From NCBI GenBank assembly GCA_002402965.1, contig DHGW01000056.1, positions 11,928 through 53,817 of the forward strand: a DNA stretch of 41,890 nt, read 5' to 3'. The notes under the pieces are model-generated. The model had not been told where the DNA came from. It saw nothing but the letters and a program-made list of their open reading frames with translations, and did no database searches. Within the stretch, counting starts at the first letter, position 1. Each line of letters opens with the position of its first letter. This DNA comes from Bacteroidales bacterium UBA4788. GTDB taxonomy: Bacteria > Bacteroidota > Bacteroidia > Bacteroidales > VadinHA17. The translations under genes were made by a program, and so were the position numbers. This document shows, piece after piece, positions 1 through 9,992 of this stretch.

Positions 1-3000
1 AGTTCATTGGACTGGCGTGAATTCGTCGAATCGATGAGTCATGTAGAAAAGGTCCTGCGAGATGACCCTGTCGGTGCATACGCATTAATGGATTTTAAGA
101 CCAGAGACCATTATCGTCATATTGTAGAGCAGATTGCAAAAAAAAGTAATCTTTCTGAGATTGAGGTGGCTCAGAAAGCTATAAGCCTGGCAAAAAAAGG
201 AGTTGAACTGAATGGTCAGGAGGATCGAAAAGCTCATGTAGGATTTTATCTGATTGGCAAAGGTCTTTCCCAGCTTGAACGCCTTTCAAAATCAAGAAGA
301 ACCATTAAATCTATTATAAAAAATGTAACTACACGGATTCCCCTTTTATTCTACCTGGGTTCGATTATTTTGTTGACAGCTGTCTTCTGCTGGAGCCTGC
401 TGGAAAAGGCTCAGAGTGATGGAACTGGCACCTGGTATCTCTGGCCCCTGGGCTTTCTCCTTGCTCTCTGTACCAGTTATCTGGCAATTGCTTTGGTGAA
501 CTGGTTGTCGACCCTGTTAGTTAATCCTTTTCCATTGCCACGACTGGATTATTCAAAAGGGATACCGCCGGAATCAAGGACACTTGTTATTATCCCATCC
601 ATGCTGTTAAGCAGTCAGAATATTGAAGATCTGGCAGAAGCTCTGGAAGTTCGTTTTCTGGCAAACCGTGACAAACACCTGCATTTTGGGCTTCTGACAG
701 ATTTTAAAGATTCAGTCCATGAGAAACTAGAGGAAGATGATCAACTGATTCAGCTTATCAGCAAAAAAATCACAGAACTAAACGAAAAATACCAGGGAGA
801 AAACAGCGATACATTTTTTCTTTTCCATCGTCCGCGAAGGTGGAATCAAAATGACCGGATATGGATGGGTTATGAACGAAAGAGGGGAAAGCTTTCAGAT
901 TTGAATTCTCTGCTGCGCGGTGGACCTGAAGAATTGTTCTCGGTTATCATTGGGAATACCCGGTTCCTGAGAGAAATCAAATATGTGATTACACTTGACA
1001 CTGATACGCAATTGCCCCGTGATTCAGCACGGCAGTTTATCGGGGCAATGTCACATCCTCTGAACAAACCGGAATACAATGCAAAAAAGCGCCGTGTTAC
1101 AGAAGGATACACGATACTTCAACCAAGGGTTGCTGTCAGTTTACCCGGAACAAACCTGTCAAAATATGCAAAGCTTTTTGGCAATGAGCCTGGAATAGAT
1201 CCTTATACCAGGGCTATATCGGACGTCTACCAGGATCTTTTTGGCGAAGGATCTTTCATCGGTAAAGGGATATACGATGTCGACTCATTTGAACAGACTC
1301 TCAAGGACCGGTTTCCGGAAAACAGGATACTGAGCCATGACCTTCTTGAGGGTTGTTATGCACGATCAGGATTGCTTAGTGATGTTCTCCTGTTTGAAGA
1401 GTATCCTTCAGGTTACAAGACAGATGTAGCCCGCAGAGAGCGCTGGATAAGAGGAGACTGGCAATTAATTCCCTGGTTATTTCCAATTTTACCCGGGTTA
1501 AATAGTTCCTCCCGGAAAAATCCGCTGTCCCTGTTATCGTGGTGGAAAATTCTGGATAACCTCAGGAGAAGCCTTATTCCTCTGGCATTGACATTACTTT
1601 TGCTGGCAGGCTGGACTATTTTGGCAACACCATGGTTCTGGACTCTGGTTGTGATCGGAATTATTTTTATTCCATCATTGACTGCTTATGTTGTTTACCT
1701 GTTTCAAAAGCCGGAGGAGGTTAACCTGGTACAACATCTCAAGGCATCCAGGCAATTGGCTTTCCGGCAAATATCACAGTCTGTATTTATCCTTATGAGC
1801 CTTCCTTATGAAGCATTTTACAGCATGAAGGCTATCCTGGTAACATGCTGGAGATTGATCATCTCAAAAAAACAGCTTCTCGAATGGAAGTCAATGGCAA
1901 GTGGTGATCCCCGGGTAAAGTTCAAACTGGTTGAATCATTCCGGACAATGTGGATATCATCATTTCTGGCTGTCATTTCAGCAATTTTGCTTAAGATTTT
2001 TTTCCCTGTCACGCTTTTGATGGTCTGGCCGTTTTTAGGATTATGGTTTCTTTTTCCCGGTATCGCCTGGTGGATCAGCATGCCTATTATTCCACATGAG
2101 GCAAAACTGACAGAAAAGCAATTCAGTTTTCTAAGAAGTTTATCCCGCAAGACCTGGTCCTTTTTTGAGGCTTTCGCAGGGCCTGACGATAACTGGCTTC
2201 CCCCCGACAACTACCAGGAAAATCCGGTTTCAGTGACAGCCCACAGGACATCTCCGACGAATATAGGACTTTCTCTTCTTGCTAACCTTTCAGCTTATGA
2301 TTTTGGATACATACTTACCGGTGAGCTTATTGCAAGAACCTCAAATGCATTCAGCTCAATGAATTCTATGGAAAGGTATCGGGGCCATTTCTTTAACTGG
2401 TACGATACTCAAACTCTTAAACCACTAAGACCACTATATATTTCATCAGTTGACAGCGGAAACCTTGCTGCTCATTTATTGACACTGCAACAGGGATTAC
2501 TCACCCTTCCTGACCGGGTAATACAGGGACCGAGGCTGTTTGAAGGAATTTTTGATACTTTTCAAATTCTACTGGAGCTGACGGAAAAATCAATACCGGT
2601 TCAGCTTGCTCATTTCCGATTGTATTTGAATGCCATTTTGCATGATCAGCCGGTTACACTTGCCTATTTGCGCAAATGCCTGGAAAAGCTTACAGTGTCA
2701 TCATCTGAAATATTATATAGCATAACGGTCGATTCTGATGAGCAGTACAGCATCTGGGCAATGAAGCTGTCACAACAATGCAAGTCCGCTCTTGATGAAT
2801 TGGCATACCTGGTTCCCTGGATCTTTCACCCCGGTTTTTCCGAAATCCTGAAAGAAAATCCGCTGATTAATGCAATCCCGACACTTCGGGAAATAGCCAA
2901 CTCTCATTTACAGGAATCTGACATTTCAGCTAATCTGCTATCCACCGGTATCAGTTCAGAGATCGGGGAGCAGGAGGTTCTGATAAACAACGGTTCTTCC

Positions 3001-6000
3001 CCTGATCGACACACTGATATGGATGATGAGTTTAATAGTCAGGTCAGACTCGCTGCTGATCATGCAAAGAAAAGGATTGAGGAGATTGTTTCACTTGTCG
3101 GGCAATCGGGTGATTTTGCACAAATGGAATACGGTTTCCTGTACGATAACTCCAGTCACCTTCAATCAATAGGGTATAATGTAGAAGACCTGCGGCGTGA
3201 TTCTAGTTATTATGACCTGTTGGCATCAGAGTCACGATTATCAAGTTTTGTGGCTATTGCGCAGGATCAGCTGCCACAGGAAAGCTGGTTTGCATTGGGG
3301 CGTCTTCTGACAACAATCAACGGAGAACCAATACTTCTTTCGTGGAGTGGTTCTATGTTTGAATACCTCATGCCTCTCATTGTTATGCCATCATATGAAA
3401 ATAGTCTTTTGGATCAGACATGCAAAGCAGCAGTCCTGAGACAAATAGAATATGGCAGGCAACGGGGAGTGCCATGGGGTATTTCCGAGTCAGGCTATAA
3501 CAGGGTTGATGTCCAGCTAACCTATCAGTATCGTGCATTTGGAGTGCCAGGTTTAGGGTTAAAAAGAGGGCTGGCTGAAGATCTGGTAGTTGCTCCCTAC
3601 GCAACAGTCCTTGCCCTGATGGTAATGCCCGAAGAAGCCTGTGCTAATCTTGAACGCCTTGCTGACGAAGGATTTATGGGGAGATATGGTTTTTATGAGG
3701 CTGTAGATTATACCCCGCTGCGTGTACCACGCGGACAATCAAGTGTAATTGTGCGTTCATTTATGGCCCATCACGAGGGAATGAGCCTGCTTTCGCTTAG
3801 TTTTATTCTGTTGGACCGGCCGATGCAAAAGCGCTTTGAGTCCGATCCATTGTTTCAGGCAACACTTCTTTTACTCCAGGAGAGGATTCCAAGGGCTACA
3901 TCATTCTTTACACATACTGCAGGTGTCACAGATGTTCGCACTGCCAATAATACTAATGAAATGCCTCTGCGTATCTATAATACCCCTGACACACCTTTTC
4001 CTGAAGTCAAATTATTATCAAACGGAGGCCGGTACAGGGTAATAATAACCAATTCCGGCGGAGGATACAGTCAATGGAAAGACCTGGCGGTAACCAGGTG
4101 GCGGGAGGATACAACCTGTGACAACTGGGGTTCTTTTTGCTATCTGCGTGATGCTGAAAATGGAAATTTCTGGTCAACCACATTCCAGCCAACCCTTAAG
4201 CAACCGGAGAAATACGAGGTTATTTTTTCTGAAGGCCGTGCAGAATTTCGCAGGCGTGATTATGATATCGACACTCATACAGAGGTAGTGGTTTCGCCCG
4301 AAGATGACATTGAACTGAGAAGGGTCAGACTTACAAACCGGACAAGAATAAAAAGGATTATTGATGTAACCAGTTATGCAGAGGTTGTTCTTGCATCAAA
4401 TGGATCTGATTTAGCACATCCGGCATTCAGTAATCTTTTTGTACGGACAGAAATTATTAATCAGCGCCAGGCTATTCTCTGCACCAGAAGGCCAAGGTCA
4501 GAGGAAGAAAATCCGCCCTGGATGTTTCACCTTATGGCAGTGCATGGCGTCGAAATCAGAAATATTTCCTTCGAAACAGACCGAATGAAGTTCATCGGAC
4601 GAGGTAACACTCTTGATTCACCACATGCGATGACAAATCTCAGTCCCCTGTCAGGGAGTCAGGGTTCAGTACTTGATCCGGTAATTGCCATACAGTTCCA
4701 GATAATACTGTTACCCGAAGGATCAGTTACAATCGATATGGTGACAGGTATCAGTGAATCACGCGATGAAGCATTAACACTGGTTGAAAAATACCAGGAT
4801 AAGCAAATAGCAGATCGGGTTTTTGAACTTGCATGGACACACAGCCAGGTTGTATTAAGACAGATCAATGCCAACGAAACGGATGCACAGTTATACGGTC
4901 GTCTGGCCAGTTCTGTCATTTACGCCAATTCACTTTTGCGGGCTGATCCCGGAATACTTATTAAAAACCGTCGCGGGCAATCCGGGTTGTGGGGGTATTC
5001 CATCTCAGGTGATCTGCCTATTGTCCTTCTGCAGATTGAAGATCCTGCCAATATAAACCTTGTGCGTCAACTGGTTCAGGCTCATGCATACTGGAGATTA
5101 AAAGGATTGGCAGTCGATCTGGTAATCTGGAATGAAGATCACGCCGGCTATCGCCAGTTACTTCAGGATCAAATATTCGGGCTGATAGCCGCTGGAATTG
5201 AAGCCAATACAATTGACCGTCCCGGGGGAATATTTGTACGCTCCGCAGACCAGGTATCAAACGAAGAACGTATTCTTTTTCAAACGGTTGCCCGTGTTGT
5301 GATCAGTGATAAACGAGGAGCTCTGGAGGATCATGTAAACAGGCGTGGTTATATGGGAATGTCAGGTTTAAATTTCAAACCAACCCGTACCTATAAACCC
5401 ATTCCTCAATCGGATGAGATATTACCCAGGATGGATCTGAAATTCTATAATGGTATCGGAGGATTTACATCAGACGGCCGGGAATATGTAATTACTACAT
5501 CTGAAGGCAGAGTTACGCCCCTGCCCTGGGTAAATGTACTGGCAAACCAACGATTCGGCACAGTAATTTCTGAGAATGGTATGGCATACACCTGGGCTGA
5601 AAATTCTCATGAGTATCGTCTTACTCCCTGGAATAACGATCCGGTAACCGATTCCGGCGGAGAAGCGATGTATATCCGCGATGAAGAGACCGGACACTTC
5701 TGGTCTCCGTCACCACTTACCAAAAGCGAATCAATGTTGTACGTGAGCCGTCACGGATTCGGCTACAGTGTATTCGAACATGATGAAGGGGGAATAATTA
5801 CAGAGCTGTGGGTTTATGTGGCAACTGATGCCTCAGTGAAGTTTTCGGTACTTAAAGTACAGAACAAATCGGGTCGTCCGTGCAAATTATCAGCTATAAG
5901 TTATGTGGAATGGGTACTGGGTGATCTGAGGAGCAAAACTGTCATGCATGTGAATACAAGTGTCGACCTCAATAATGGCGTTATATATGCAACAAACCCA

Positions 6001-7842
6001 TATAACAGGGAATTTGCTGACAGAGTGGCATTTCTGCAGACTGACGACACTTCAGTATCGGTTACCTGCGACAGGACAGAATTTATCGGACGTAACGGCA
6101 CCTTGAAAAATCCGGATGCAATGCTGCGATCACGTCTGTCAGGGAAGAATGGAGTAGCTCTTGATCCCTGCGCTGCAATTCAGGTACCGTTTGATCTTGC
6201 TCCCGGACAGGACCGGGAAATAATATTCAGGCTTGGCACAGGAAGGCATATGGATGATGCGAACAGTCTGATACGTCGCTTTCGCGGATCAGGTTCCGCT
6301 TATTCAGCCCTGGAAGCAGTGTGGCATTTCTGGAGTCAGACACTTGGTGCCGTGCAGGTAGAAACACCTGATCCGTCACTTAACATACTGGCTAACGGAT
6401 GGCTCTTATATCAAAATCTGGCATGCCGGGTTTGGGCACGCACCGGATATTATCAATCAGGCGGAGCATATGGATTTCGCGACCAGTTGCAGGATGCAAT
6501 GGCACTGATTCATGCCAGGCCGGATATCCTGAGGGAGCATCTGCTTCTTTTTGCGAGCCGGCAATTTTCCGAAGGAGATGTCCAGCACTGGTGGCATCCG
6601 CCTGTTGGAAGAGGAGTCCGTACCCGTTGTTCTGACGATTACCTGTGGTTGCCGCTGGCAACTTGCCGGTACGTCTCAGCTACAGGGGATACAGGGATCC
6701 TGAATGAAATGGTTTACTTTCTTGAGGGACGCCCGGTAAATCCGGAAGATGATTCGTATTATGACCTTCCGGTACGGTCAGAAGAAAAGTCTTCATTATA
6801 CGAACATTGTAAGCGTTCTATACTTCACGGGCTCAGGTATGGCGATCATGGCCTGCCACTGATTGGTACCTGCGACTGGAATGACGGAATGAATCTGGTT
6901 GGGAACAAGGGCAAAGGCGAGAGCGTCTGGCTGGGCTTTTTTCTTTTTGATATTCTGAATCAATTTATTAAGGTAGCACAATCAAGAGGTGATAATGAAT
7001 TTGCCGGATTGTGCAATAATGAAGCTAATGTCATACAGCTGAATATTGAGAATAGTGCATGGGATGGAGAGTGGTACCGCCGGGCATATTTCGACAATGG
7101 AGTACCGCTTGGGTCAGCAGATAACGATGAGTGCCGGATTGATTCCATATCTCAAAGCTGGGCTGTACTTTCAGGTGCGGGCAGACCTGACCGGTTGAGG
7201 ATGGCAATGGAATCAGTCAATAACAGGCTTGTCAGGTATGAAGATTCACTGGTCCAGTTACTGGACCCTCCATTTGACAAATCAGATTTAAATCCGGGGT
7301 ATATTAAGGGTTATGTTCCGGGTGTCAGAGAAAATGGAGGCCAGTACACACATGCCGCTATCTGGGTGGCAATGGCATTCTCGAAACTTGGAGACAGTAA
7401 GAGAGCATGGGAAATTTTCAGCATGATCAACCCGGTTAATCATACCAGGTCACCTGAAGAAGTTGTCTGCTATAAAGTTGAACCTTACGTAATAGCAGCT
7501 GATGTTTATGCCCTCCCGCCGCATATTGGCAGAGGCGGATGGACCTGGTACACGGGTTCAGCCGGATGGATGTACCGGCTGATAATTGAATCGCTGCTCG
7601 GATTAAGACTTGAAACAGACAAATTATTCATTGAACCATGCATTCCTTCTGATTGGGATTCCTATAAAATTCATTACAGATACAGGGACACAGTATATCA
7701 GATTACGGTAACCCGGATTCATGATGTAAATACTAATTCATTAATAATACTTGACGGGGTTGAATGTCAGGGTAATTTTATCTTCCTGACCGATGACCGC
7801 AGGGAGCATTATGCGGAAGTAAGGTATTGCCCCTCCTCATGA
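1..7842 (+). CDS. ndvB: Cyclic beta-1,2-glucan synthase (NdvB/ChvB/Cgs type), 5' partial
   Basis: The reading frame is open from base 1 (no ATG; the first in-window start-like codon is TTG at 7), so the start lies outside the window. About 2,613 residues are visible; the rhizobial and Brucella enzymes have roughly 2,830-2,870, so some 200-300 N-terminal residues are missing. Domain order: membrane segment near 340-400; GT84-type glucosyltransferase with DTDTQLP (near 990-1015) and a (Q/R)xxRW-like motif RRERWIRGDWQ (near 1430-1460); membrane helices at about 1560-2080; a glucoamylase-like region with HRTSPTNIG, EYGFLYD and AHHEGMSLLSL (2240-3800); two GH94 N-terminal-type sandwich repeats (near 3960-4800 and 5450-6250); and a C-terminal GH94 phosphorylase domain with CDWNDGMN (6870-6893). 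In the known family this inner-membrane enzyme builds, trims and cyclises beta-1,2-glucan from UDP-glucose. The frame is intact. The family call is firm; cyclic product in this host is inferred. Confidence 0.93.
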   Translation, partial: SSLDWREFVESMSHVEKVLRDDPVGAYALMDFKTRDHYRHIVEQIAKKSNLSEIEVAQKAISLAKKGVELNGQEDRKAHVGFYLIGKGLSQLERLSKSRRTIKSIIKNVTTRIPLLFYLGSIILLTAVFCWSLLEKAQSDGTGTWYLWPLGFLLALCTSYLAIALVNWLSTLLVNPFPLPRLDYSKGIPPESRTLVIIPSMLLSSQNIEDLAEALEVRFLANRDKHLHFGLLTDFKDSVHEKLEEDDQLIQLISKKITELNEKYQGENSDTFFLFHRPRRWNQNDRIWMGYERKRGKLSDLNSLLRGGPEELFSVIIGNTRFLREIKYVITLDTDTQLPRDSARQFIGAMSHPLNKPEYNAKKRRVTEGYTILQPRVAVSLPGTNLSKYAKLFGNEPGIDPYTRAISDVYQDLFGEGSFIGKGIYDVDSFEQTLKDRFPENRILSHDLLEGCYARSGLLSDVLLFEEYPSGYKTDVARRERWIRGDWQLIPWLFPILPGLNSSSRKNPLSLLSWWKILDNLRRSLIPLALTLLLLAGWTILATPWFWTLVVIGIIFIPSLTAYVVYLFQKPEEVNLVQHLKASRQLAFRQISQSVFILMSLPYEAFYSMKAILVTCWRLIISKKQLLEWKSMASGDPRVKFKLVESFRTMWISSFLAVISAILLKIFFPVTLLMVWPFLGLWFLFPGIAWWISMPIIPHEAKLTEKQFSFLRSLSRKTWSFFEAFAGPDDNWLPPDNYQENPVSVTAHRTSPTNIGLSLLANLSAYDFGYILTGELIARTSNAFSSMNSMERYRGHFFNWYDTQTLKPLRPLYISSVDSGNLAAHLLTLQQGLLTLPDRVIQGPRLFEGIFDTFQILLELTEKSIPVQLAHFRLYLNAILHDQPVTLAYLRKCLEKLTVSSSEILYSITVDSDEQYSIWAMKLSQQCKSALDELAYLVPWIFHPGFSEILKENPLINAIPTLREIANSHLQESDISANLLSTGISSEIGEQEVLINNGSSPDRHTDMDDEFNSQVRLAADHAKKRIEEIVSLVGQSGDFAQMEYGFLYDNSSHLQSIGYNVEDLRRDSSYYDLLASESRLSSFVAIAQDQLPQESWFALGRLLTTINGEPILLSWSGSMFEYLMPLIVMPSYENSLLDQTCKAAVLRQIEYGRQRGVPWGISESGYNRVDVQLTYQYRAFGVPGLGLKRGLAEDLVVAPYATVLALMVMPEEACANLERLADEGFMGRYGFYEAVDYTPLRVPRGQSSVIVRSFMAHHEGMSLLSLSFILLDRPMQKRFESDPLFQATLLLLQERIPRATSFFTHTAGVTDVRTANNTNEMPLRIYNTPDTPFPEVKLLSNGGRYRVIITNSGGGYSQWKDLAVTRWREDTTCDNWGSFCYLRDAENGNFWSTTFQPTLKQPEKYEVIFSEGRAEFRRRDYDIDTHTEVVVSPEDDIELRRVRLTNRTRIKRIIDVTSYAEVVLASNGSDLAHPAFSNLFVRTEIINQRQAILCTRRPRSEEENPPWMFHLMAVHGVEIRNISFETDRMKFIGRGNTLDSPHAMTNLSPLSGSQGSVLDPVIAIQFQIILLPEGSVTIDMVTGISESRDEALTLVEKYQDKQIADRVFELAWTHSQVVLRQINANETDAQLYGRLASSVIYANSLLRADPGILIKNRRGQSGLWGYSISGDLPIVLLQIEDPANINLVRQLVQAHAYWRLKGLAVDLVIWNEDHAGYRQLLQDQIFGLIAAGIEANTIDRPGGIFVRSADQVSNEERILFQTVARVVISDKRGALEDHVNRRGYMGMSGLNFKPTRTYKPIPQSDEILPRMDLKFYNGIGGFTSDGREYVITTSEGRVTPLPWVNVLANQRFGTVISENGMAYTWAENSHEYRLTPWNNDPVTDSGGEAMYIRDEETGHFWSPSPLTKSESMLYVSRHGFGYSVFEHDEGGIITELWVYVATDASVKFSVLKVQNKSGRPCKLSAISYVEWVLGDLRSKTVMHVNTSVDLNNGVIYATNPYNREFADRVAFLQTDDTSVSVTCDRTEFIGRNGTLKNPDAMLRSRLSGKNGVALDPCAAIQVPFDLAPGQDREIIFRLGTGRHMDDANSLIRRFRGSGSAYSALEAVWHFWSQTLGAVQVETPDPSLNILANGWLLYQNLACRVWARTGYYQSGGAYGFRDQLQDAMALIHARPDILREHLLLFASRQFSEGDVQHWWHPPVGRGVRTRCSDDYLWLPLATCRYVSATGDTGILNEMVYFLEGRPVNPEDDSYYDLPVRSEEKSSLYEHCKRSILHGLRYGDHGLPLIGTCDWNDGMNLVGNKGKGESVWLGFFLFDILNQFIKVAQSRGDNEFAGLCNNEANVIQLNIENSAWDGEWYRRAYFDNGVPLGSADNDECRIDSISQSWAVLSGAGRPDRLRMAMESVNNRLVRYEDSLVQLLDPPFDKSDLNPGYIKGYVPGVRENGGQYTHAAIWVAMAFSKLGDSKRAWEIFSMINPVNHTRSPEEVVCYKVEPYVIAADVYALPPHIGRGGWTWYTGSAGWMYRLIIESLLGLRLETDKLFIEPCIPSDWDSYKIHYRYRDTVYQITVTRIHDVNTNSLIILDGVECQGNFIFLTDDRREHYAEVRYCPSS

Positions 7843-7933
7843 ATTACCGACATATCAGTAAAATAACCTCCTGAAGTTGATGATCAGTTTGTTCCGGTGC
7901 AGTGCGGTCAGTTTGTCCGGAGTTGTTATCTAG
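7843..7933. other. Convergent intergenic gap with an imperfect direct repeat
   Basis: This gap separates the 3' ends of the glucan synthase (plus) and cbpM (minus). It contains TCAGTTTGTTCCGG (7884-7897) and TCAGTTTGTCCGG (7908-7920), the same sequence 24 bases apart with one T lost. No GC-rich stem followed by a T run is visible in either direction, so no terminator is called. Confidence 0.5.
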
Positions 7934-8245
7934 TCAACGTGCGTCATAAAAACGAAGCCTGTTTTTGAGTTTAATAATCTCATTCTGCAGGTTTTCTATT
8001 CGCTGCAATAAATAAGATATTGTCTCAATCCCTTCAAGGTTAATATCCAGATCATAGTGGAAACGGACAAATTTTTCAAGCTGAGGGAGTTGCTCCTTCT
8101 CTACGAAATACTGTGACTCTATTGTACTGATTTCAATTAATCCGTTTCGTTGCAGCAGGGTTAAAAATGAAATCTCGATATTATGATTGGCACAGAATTC
8201 ATCTACCGCTATTAAATCATGTATATGCTTGCGTTCCATAATCAC
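7934..8245 (-). CDS. cbpM: Chaperone modulator CbpM
   Basis: A 103-residue protein of the MerR-like CbpM family, the small partner that binds the J-domain of CbpA and inhibits its co-chaperone activity. The N-terminal half has the single-helix-turn-helix-like pattern of the family (FLTLLQRNGLIEI, near residues 27-39); the C-terminal third, with LLQRIENLQNEIIKLKNRL, is a predicted coiled coil. It follows cbpA with a 3-base gap, the arrangement known in Escherichia coli, so the two are almost certainly translated from one message. The start could be M1 or M3 (MIMERKH); no ribosome-binding site separates them. The function rests on family pattern plus gene pairing. Confidence 0.88.
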   Translation of the reverse strand: MIMERKHIHDLIAVDEFCANHNIEISFLTLLQRNGLIEISTIESQYFVEKEQLPQLEKFVRFHYDLDINLEGIETISYLLQRIENLQNEIIKLKNRLRFYDAR

Positions 8246-8248
8246 AGT

Positions 8249-9136
8249 TTATGATTTTGATAATTCAGCAAATAAGCTTTTTTGCCTTTCAGATAAATTG
8301 GTTGGGATTTTAACCGAATAGGTGATGTATAAGTCTCCGAACTGCCCATCGGTTTTATACACAGGAAATCCTTTCCCTTTGAGTTTTACCTTGCTTCCAT
8401 TTTGTGTTTCGGGCATTACTTTAAGCTTCACTTTTCCGCTCAGGGTATCGATTGTAATTTCACCTCCCAATACGGCTGCGTATAAATCAATATCAACATG
8501 TATATATAAATCATTGCCCAGTCTTTTGATTCCGGGATGATTGGCTATTGAAAATGTAATATACAAATCACCGTCCGGTCCGCCATTTATTCCCGGCCCC
8601 CCATGTCCGGCTATTTTTATGGTTTGTCCGTTTTCAATTCCGGCAGGGATTGTTATTCTTATGTTCCTTCCGTTTACAGAAAGGGTTTGTTTGTGGGTTT
8701 TATAGGCATCTGAAAGGCTGAGCTGTAACTGTGCGTTATAATCCTCGCCTCTGAATTTTACCTGTCTGCTTCTGCCGGCATTTGCTGAACCACCAAACAT
8801 TGATTCGAAGAAATCCGAAAAATCCCCGCCGGATTGTGCCCGGGAATACTTCTGGCCACGGAAATCTGATGATTGTTCCTGGTATTGTTTCGCATTTTCA
8901 AACTGTTCAGCATGCTGCCAGTCTTTCCCGTATTTATCGTATTTTTTTCGTTTCTCAGGGTCACTCAGTACTTCATTTGCTTCATTGATCTGCTGAAAGT
9001 TCCTTTTCGCATCTGCATCGTTAGGATTCAAATCAGGGTGATATTTTCTGGCCAGTTTCCGGAAGGCGCTTTTAATGTCGCTTGCGGAGGCCTTTTTTTC
9101 AATTCCCAGAATCTTGTAATAATCGATGAAAGTCAT
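8249..9136 (-). CDS. cbpA: DnaJ-class co-chaperone CbpA
   Basis: A 295-residue type II J-protein. Residues 1-70 form the J-domain with the DnaK-stimulating HPD tripeptide at 33-35 and the KKYDKYGKDW end. A Gly/Ser/Phe linker follows (about 75-125, with FSDFFESMFGG), then the two C-terminal substrate-binding sandwich domains (about 126-290, with IRITIPAGIENGQTIKIAG and PDGDLYITF). There is no CxxCxGxG zinc-finger region, which separates it from DnaJ proper and matches CbpA. It delivers unfolded clients to DnaK and, in E. coli, also binds curved DNA. It lies 21 bases downstream of the metal transporter gene and 3 bases upstream of cbpM, giving a three-gene minus-strand operon. Confidence 0.92.
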   Translation of the reverse strand: MTFIDYYKILGIEKKASASDIKSAFRKLARKYHPDLNPNDADAKRNFQQINEANEVLSDPEKRKKYDKYGKDWQHAEQFENAKQYQEQSSDFRGQKYSRAQSGGDFSDFFESMFGGSANAGRSRQVKFRGEDYNAQLQLSLSDAYKTHKQTLSVNGRNIRITIPAGIENGQTIKIAGHGGPGINGGPDGDLYITFSIANHPGIKRLGNDLYIHVDIDLYAAVLGGEITIDTLSGKVKLKVMPETQNGSKVKLKGKGFPVYKTDGQFGDLYITYSVKIPTNLSERQKSLFAELSKS

Positions 9137-9157
9137 GTGTCTTATTTATTTCAGTAA

Positions 9158-9892
9158 CTATTGCATGCTCACTCCGAATAAATACCCGATCAATGCCGAC
9201 ATTATCATTGCAATCGTGCCCCAGATACATATTCTCCATACAGACTTACTGATTGAAGACCCTCCGACTTTTGCTGCAATGGTTCCTGATAAAGCAAGAA
9301 AAAGTATTGAGAACCCATATTGGAAGAATATCATCTGTTTTAAGGGTGCAAAAACAGCCAATAAAAGAGGAAATATTCCGCCAACTATGAAAGAAGCTGC
9401 GGATGCTAAGGCAGCTTGCAAGGGTTTTGCCCTGGAAATTTCATTAATACCCAATTCATCTCTTGCGTGAGCTTCCAAAGCGTTATTGGCAGTAAGTTGT
9501 TTTGCAACTTCGATTGCCAATTCGCCCGTAAGACCTCTGTGTTCGTAAATTGCAGACAGTTCATTTAATTCAGTATCCGGTGTATTGGCAAGTTCTTCTT
9601 TCTCCCTTTTCAAATCTGCGGTTTCAACATCCAACTGCGAGCTTACAGAAACATATTCACCTGCAGCCATTGACAACGCTCCCGCAACCACGCCTGCCAA
9701 TGTTGCCAGTATAATCGGGTCTCGTGCCACACTTGCTGCTGCAACACCGATGGCCAGGCTGGTGGTAGAGAGAATGCCATCATTGGCTCCCAGTACGGAT
9801 GCTCTCAGCCATCCGCTTCTTTTTACAAAATGATTTTCCCTTTCCAAACTGTTTATTTGCATGTATAACCCATTCTGACTGATACTACCCAT
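9158..9892 (-). CDS. VIT1/CCC1-family Fe2+/Mn2+ transporter
   Basis: A 244-residue inner-membrane protein of the vacuolar iron transporter family. SGWLRASVLGANDGILSTTS (about residues 25-44) is the family N-terminal signature leading into helix 1, and GALSMAAGEYVSVSSQ (about 72-87) is the conserved helix-2 metal-binding segment. A charged cytoplasmic helical region follows (about 88-150, ETADLKREKEEL), then three more hydrophobic segments (about 155-180, 188-210, 217-241), the five-helix plan of the family. It is expected to export or sequester Fe2+ or Mn2+. The start may instead be M11 at 9862, since homologues usually begin shortly before the SGWLR motif and neither ATG has a ribosome-binding site. 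First gene of the operon with cbpA and cbpM. Confidence 0.9.
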   Translation of the reverse strand: MGSISQNGLYMQINSLERENHFVKRSGWLRASVLGANDGILSTTSLAIGVAAASVARDPIILATLAGVVAGALSMAAGEYVSVSSQLDVETADLKREKEELANTPDTELNELSAIYEHRGLTGELAIEVAKQLTANNALEAHARDELGINEISRAKPLQAALASAASFIVGGIFPLLLAVFAPLKQMIFFQYGFSILFLALSGTIAAKVGGSSISKSVWRICIWGTIAMIMSALIGYLFGVSMQ

Positions 9893-9992
9893 TGAGTAGA
9901 AGGGTTGCAGGAAAACGTCCTTTAGAAGTTCTCCTCCAACATTGCATTCGTTTCCTCTGCGGTCAACTTAACTGTTAGTTACAGTTGGATAA

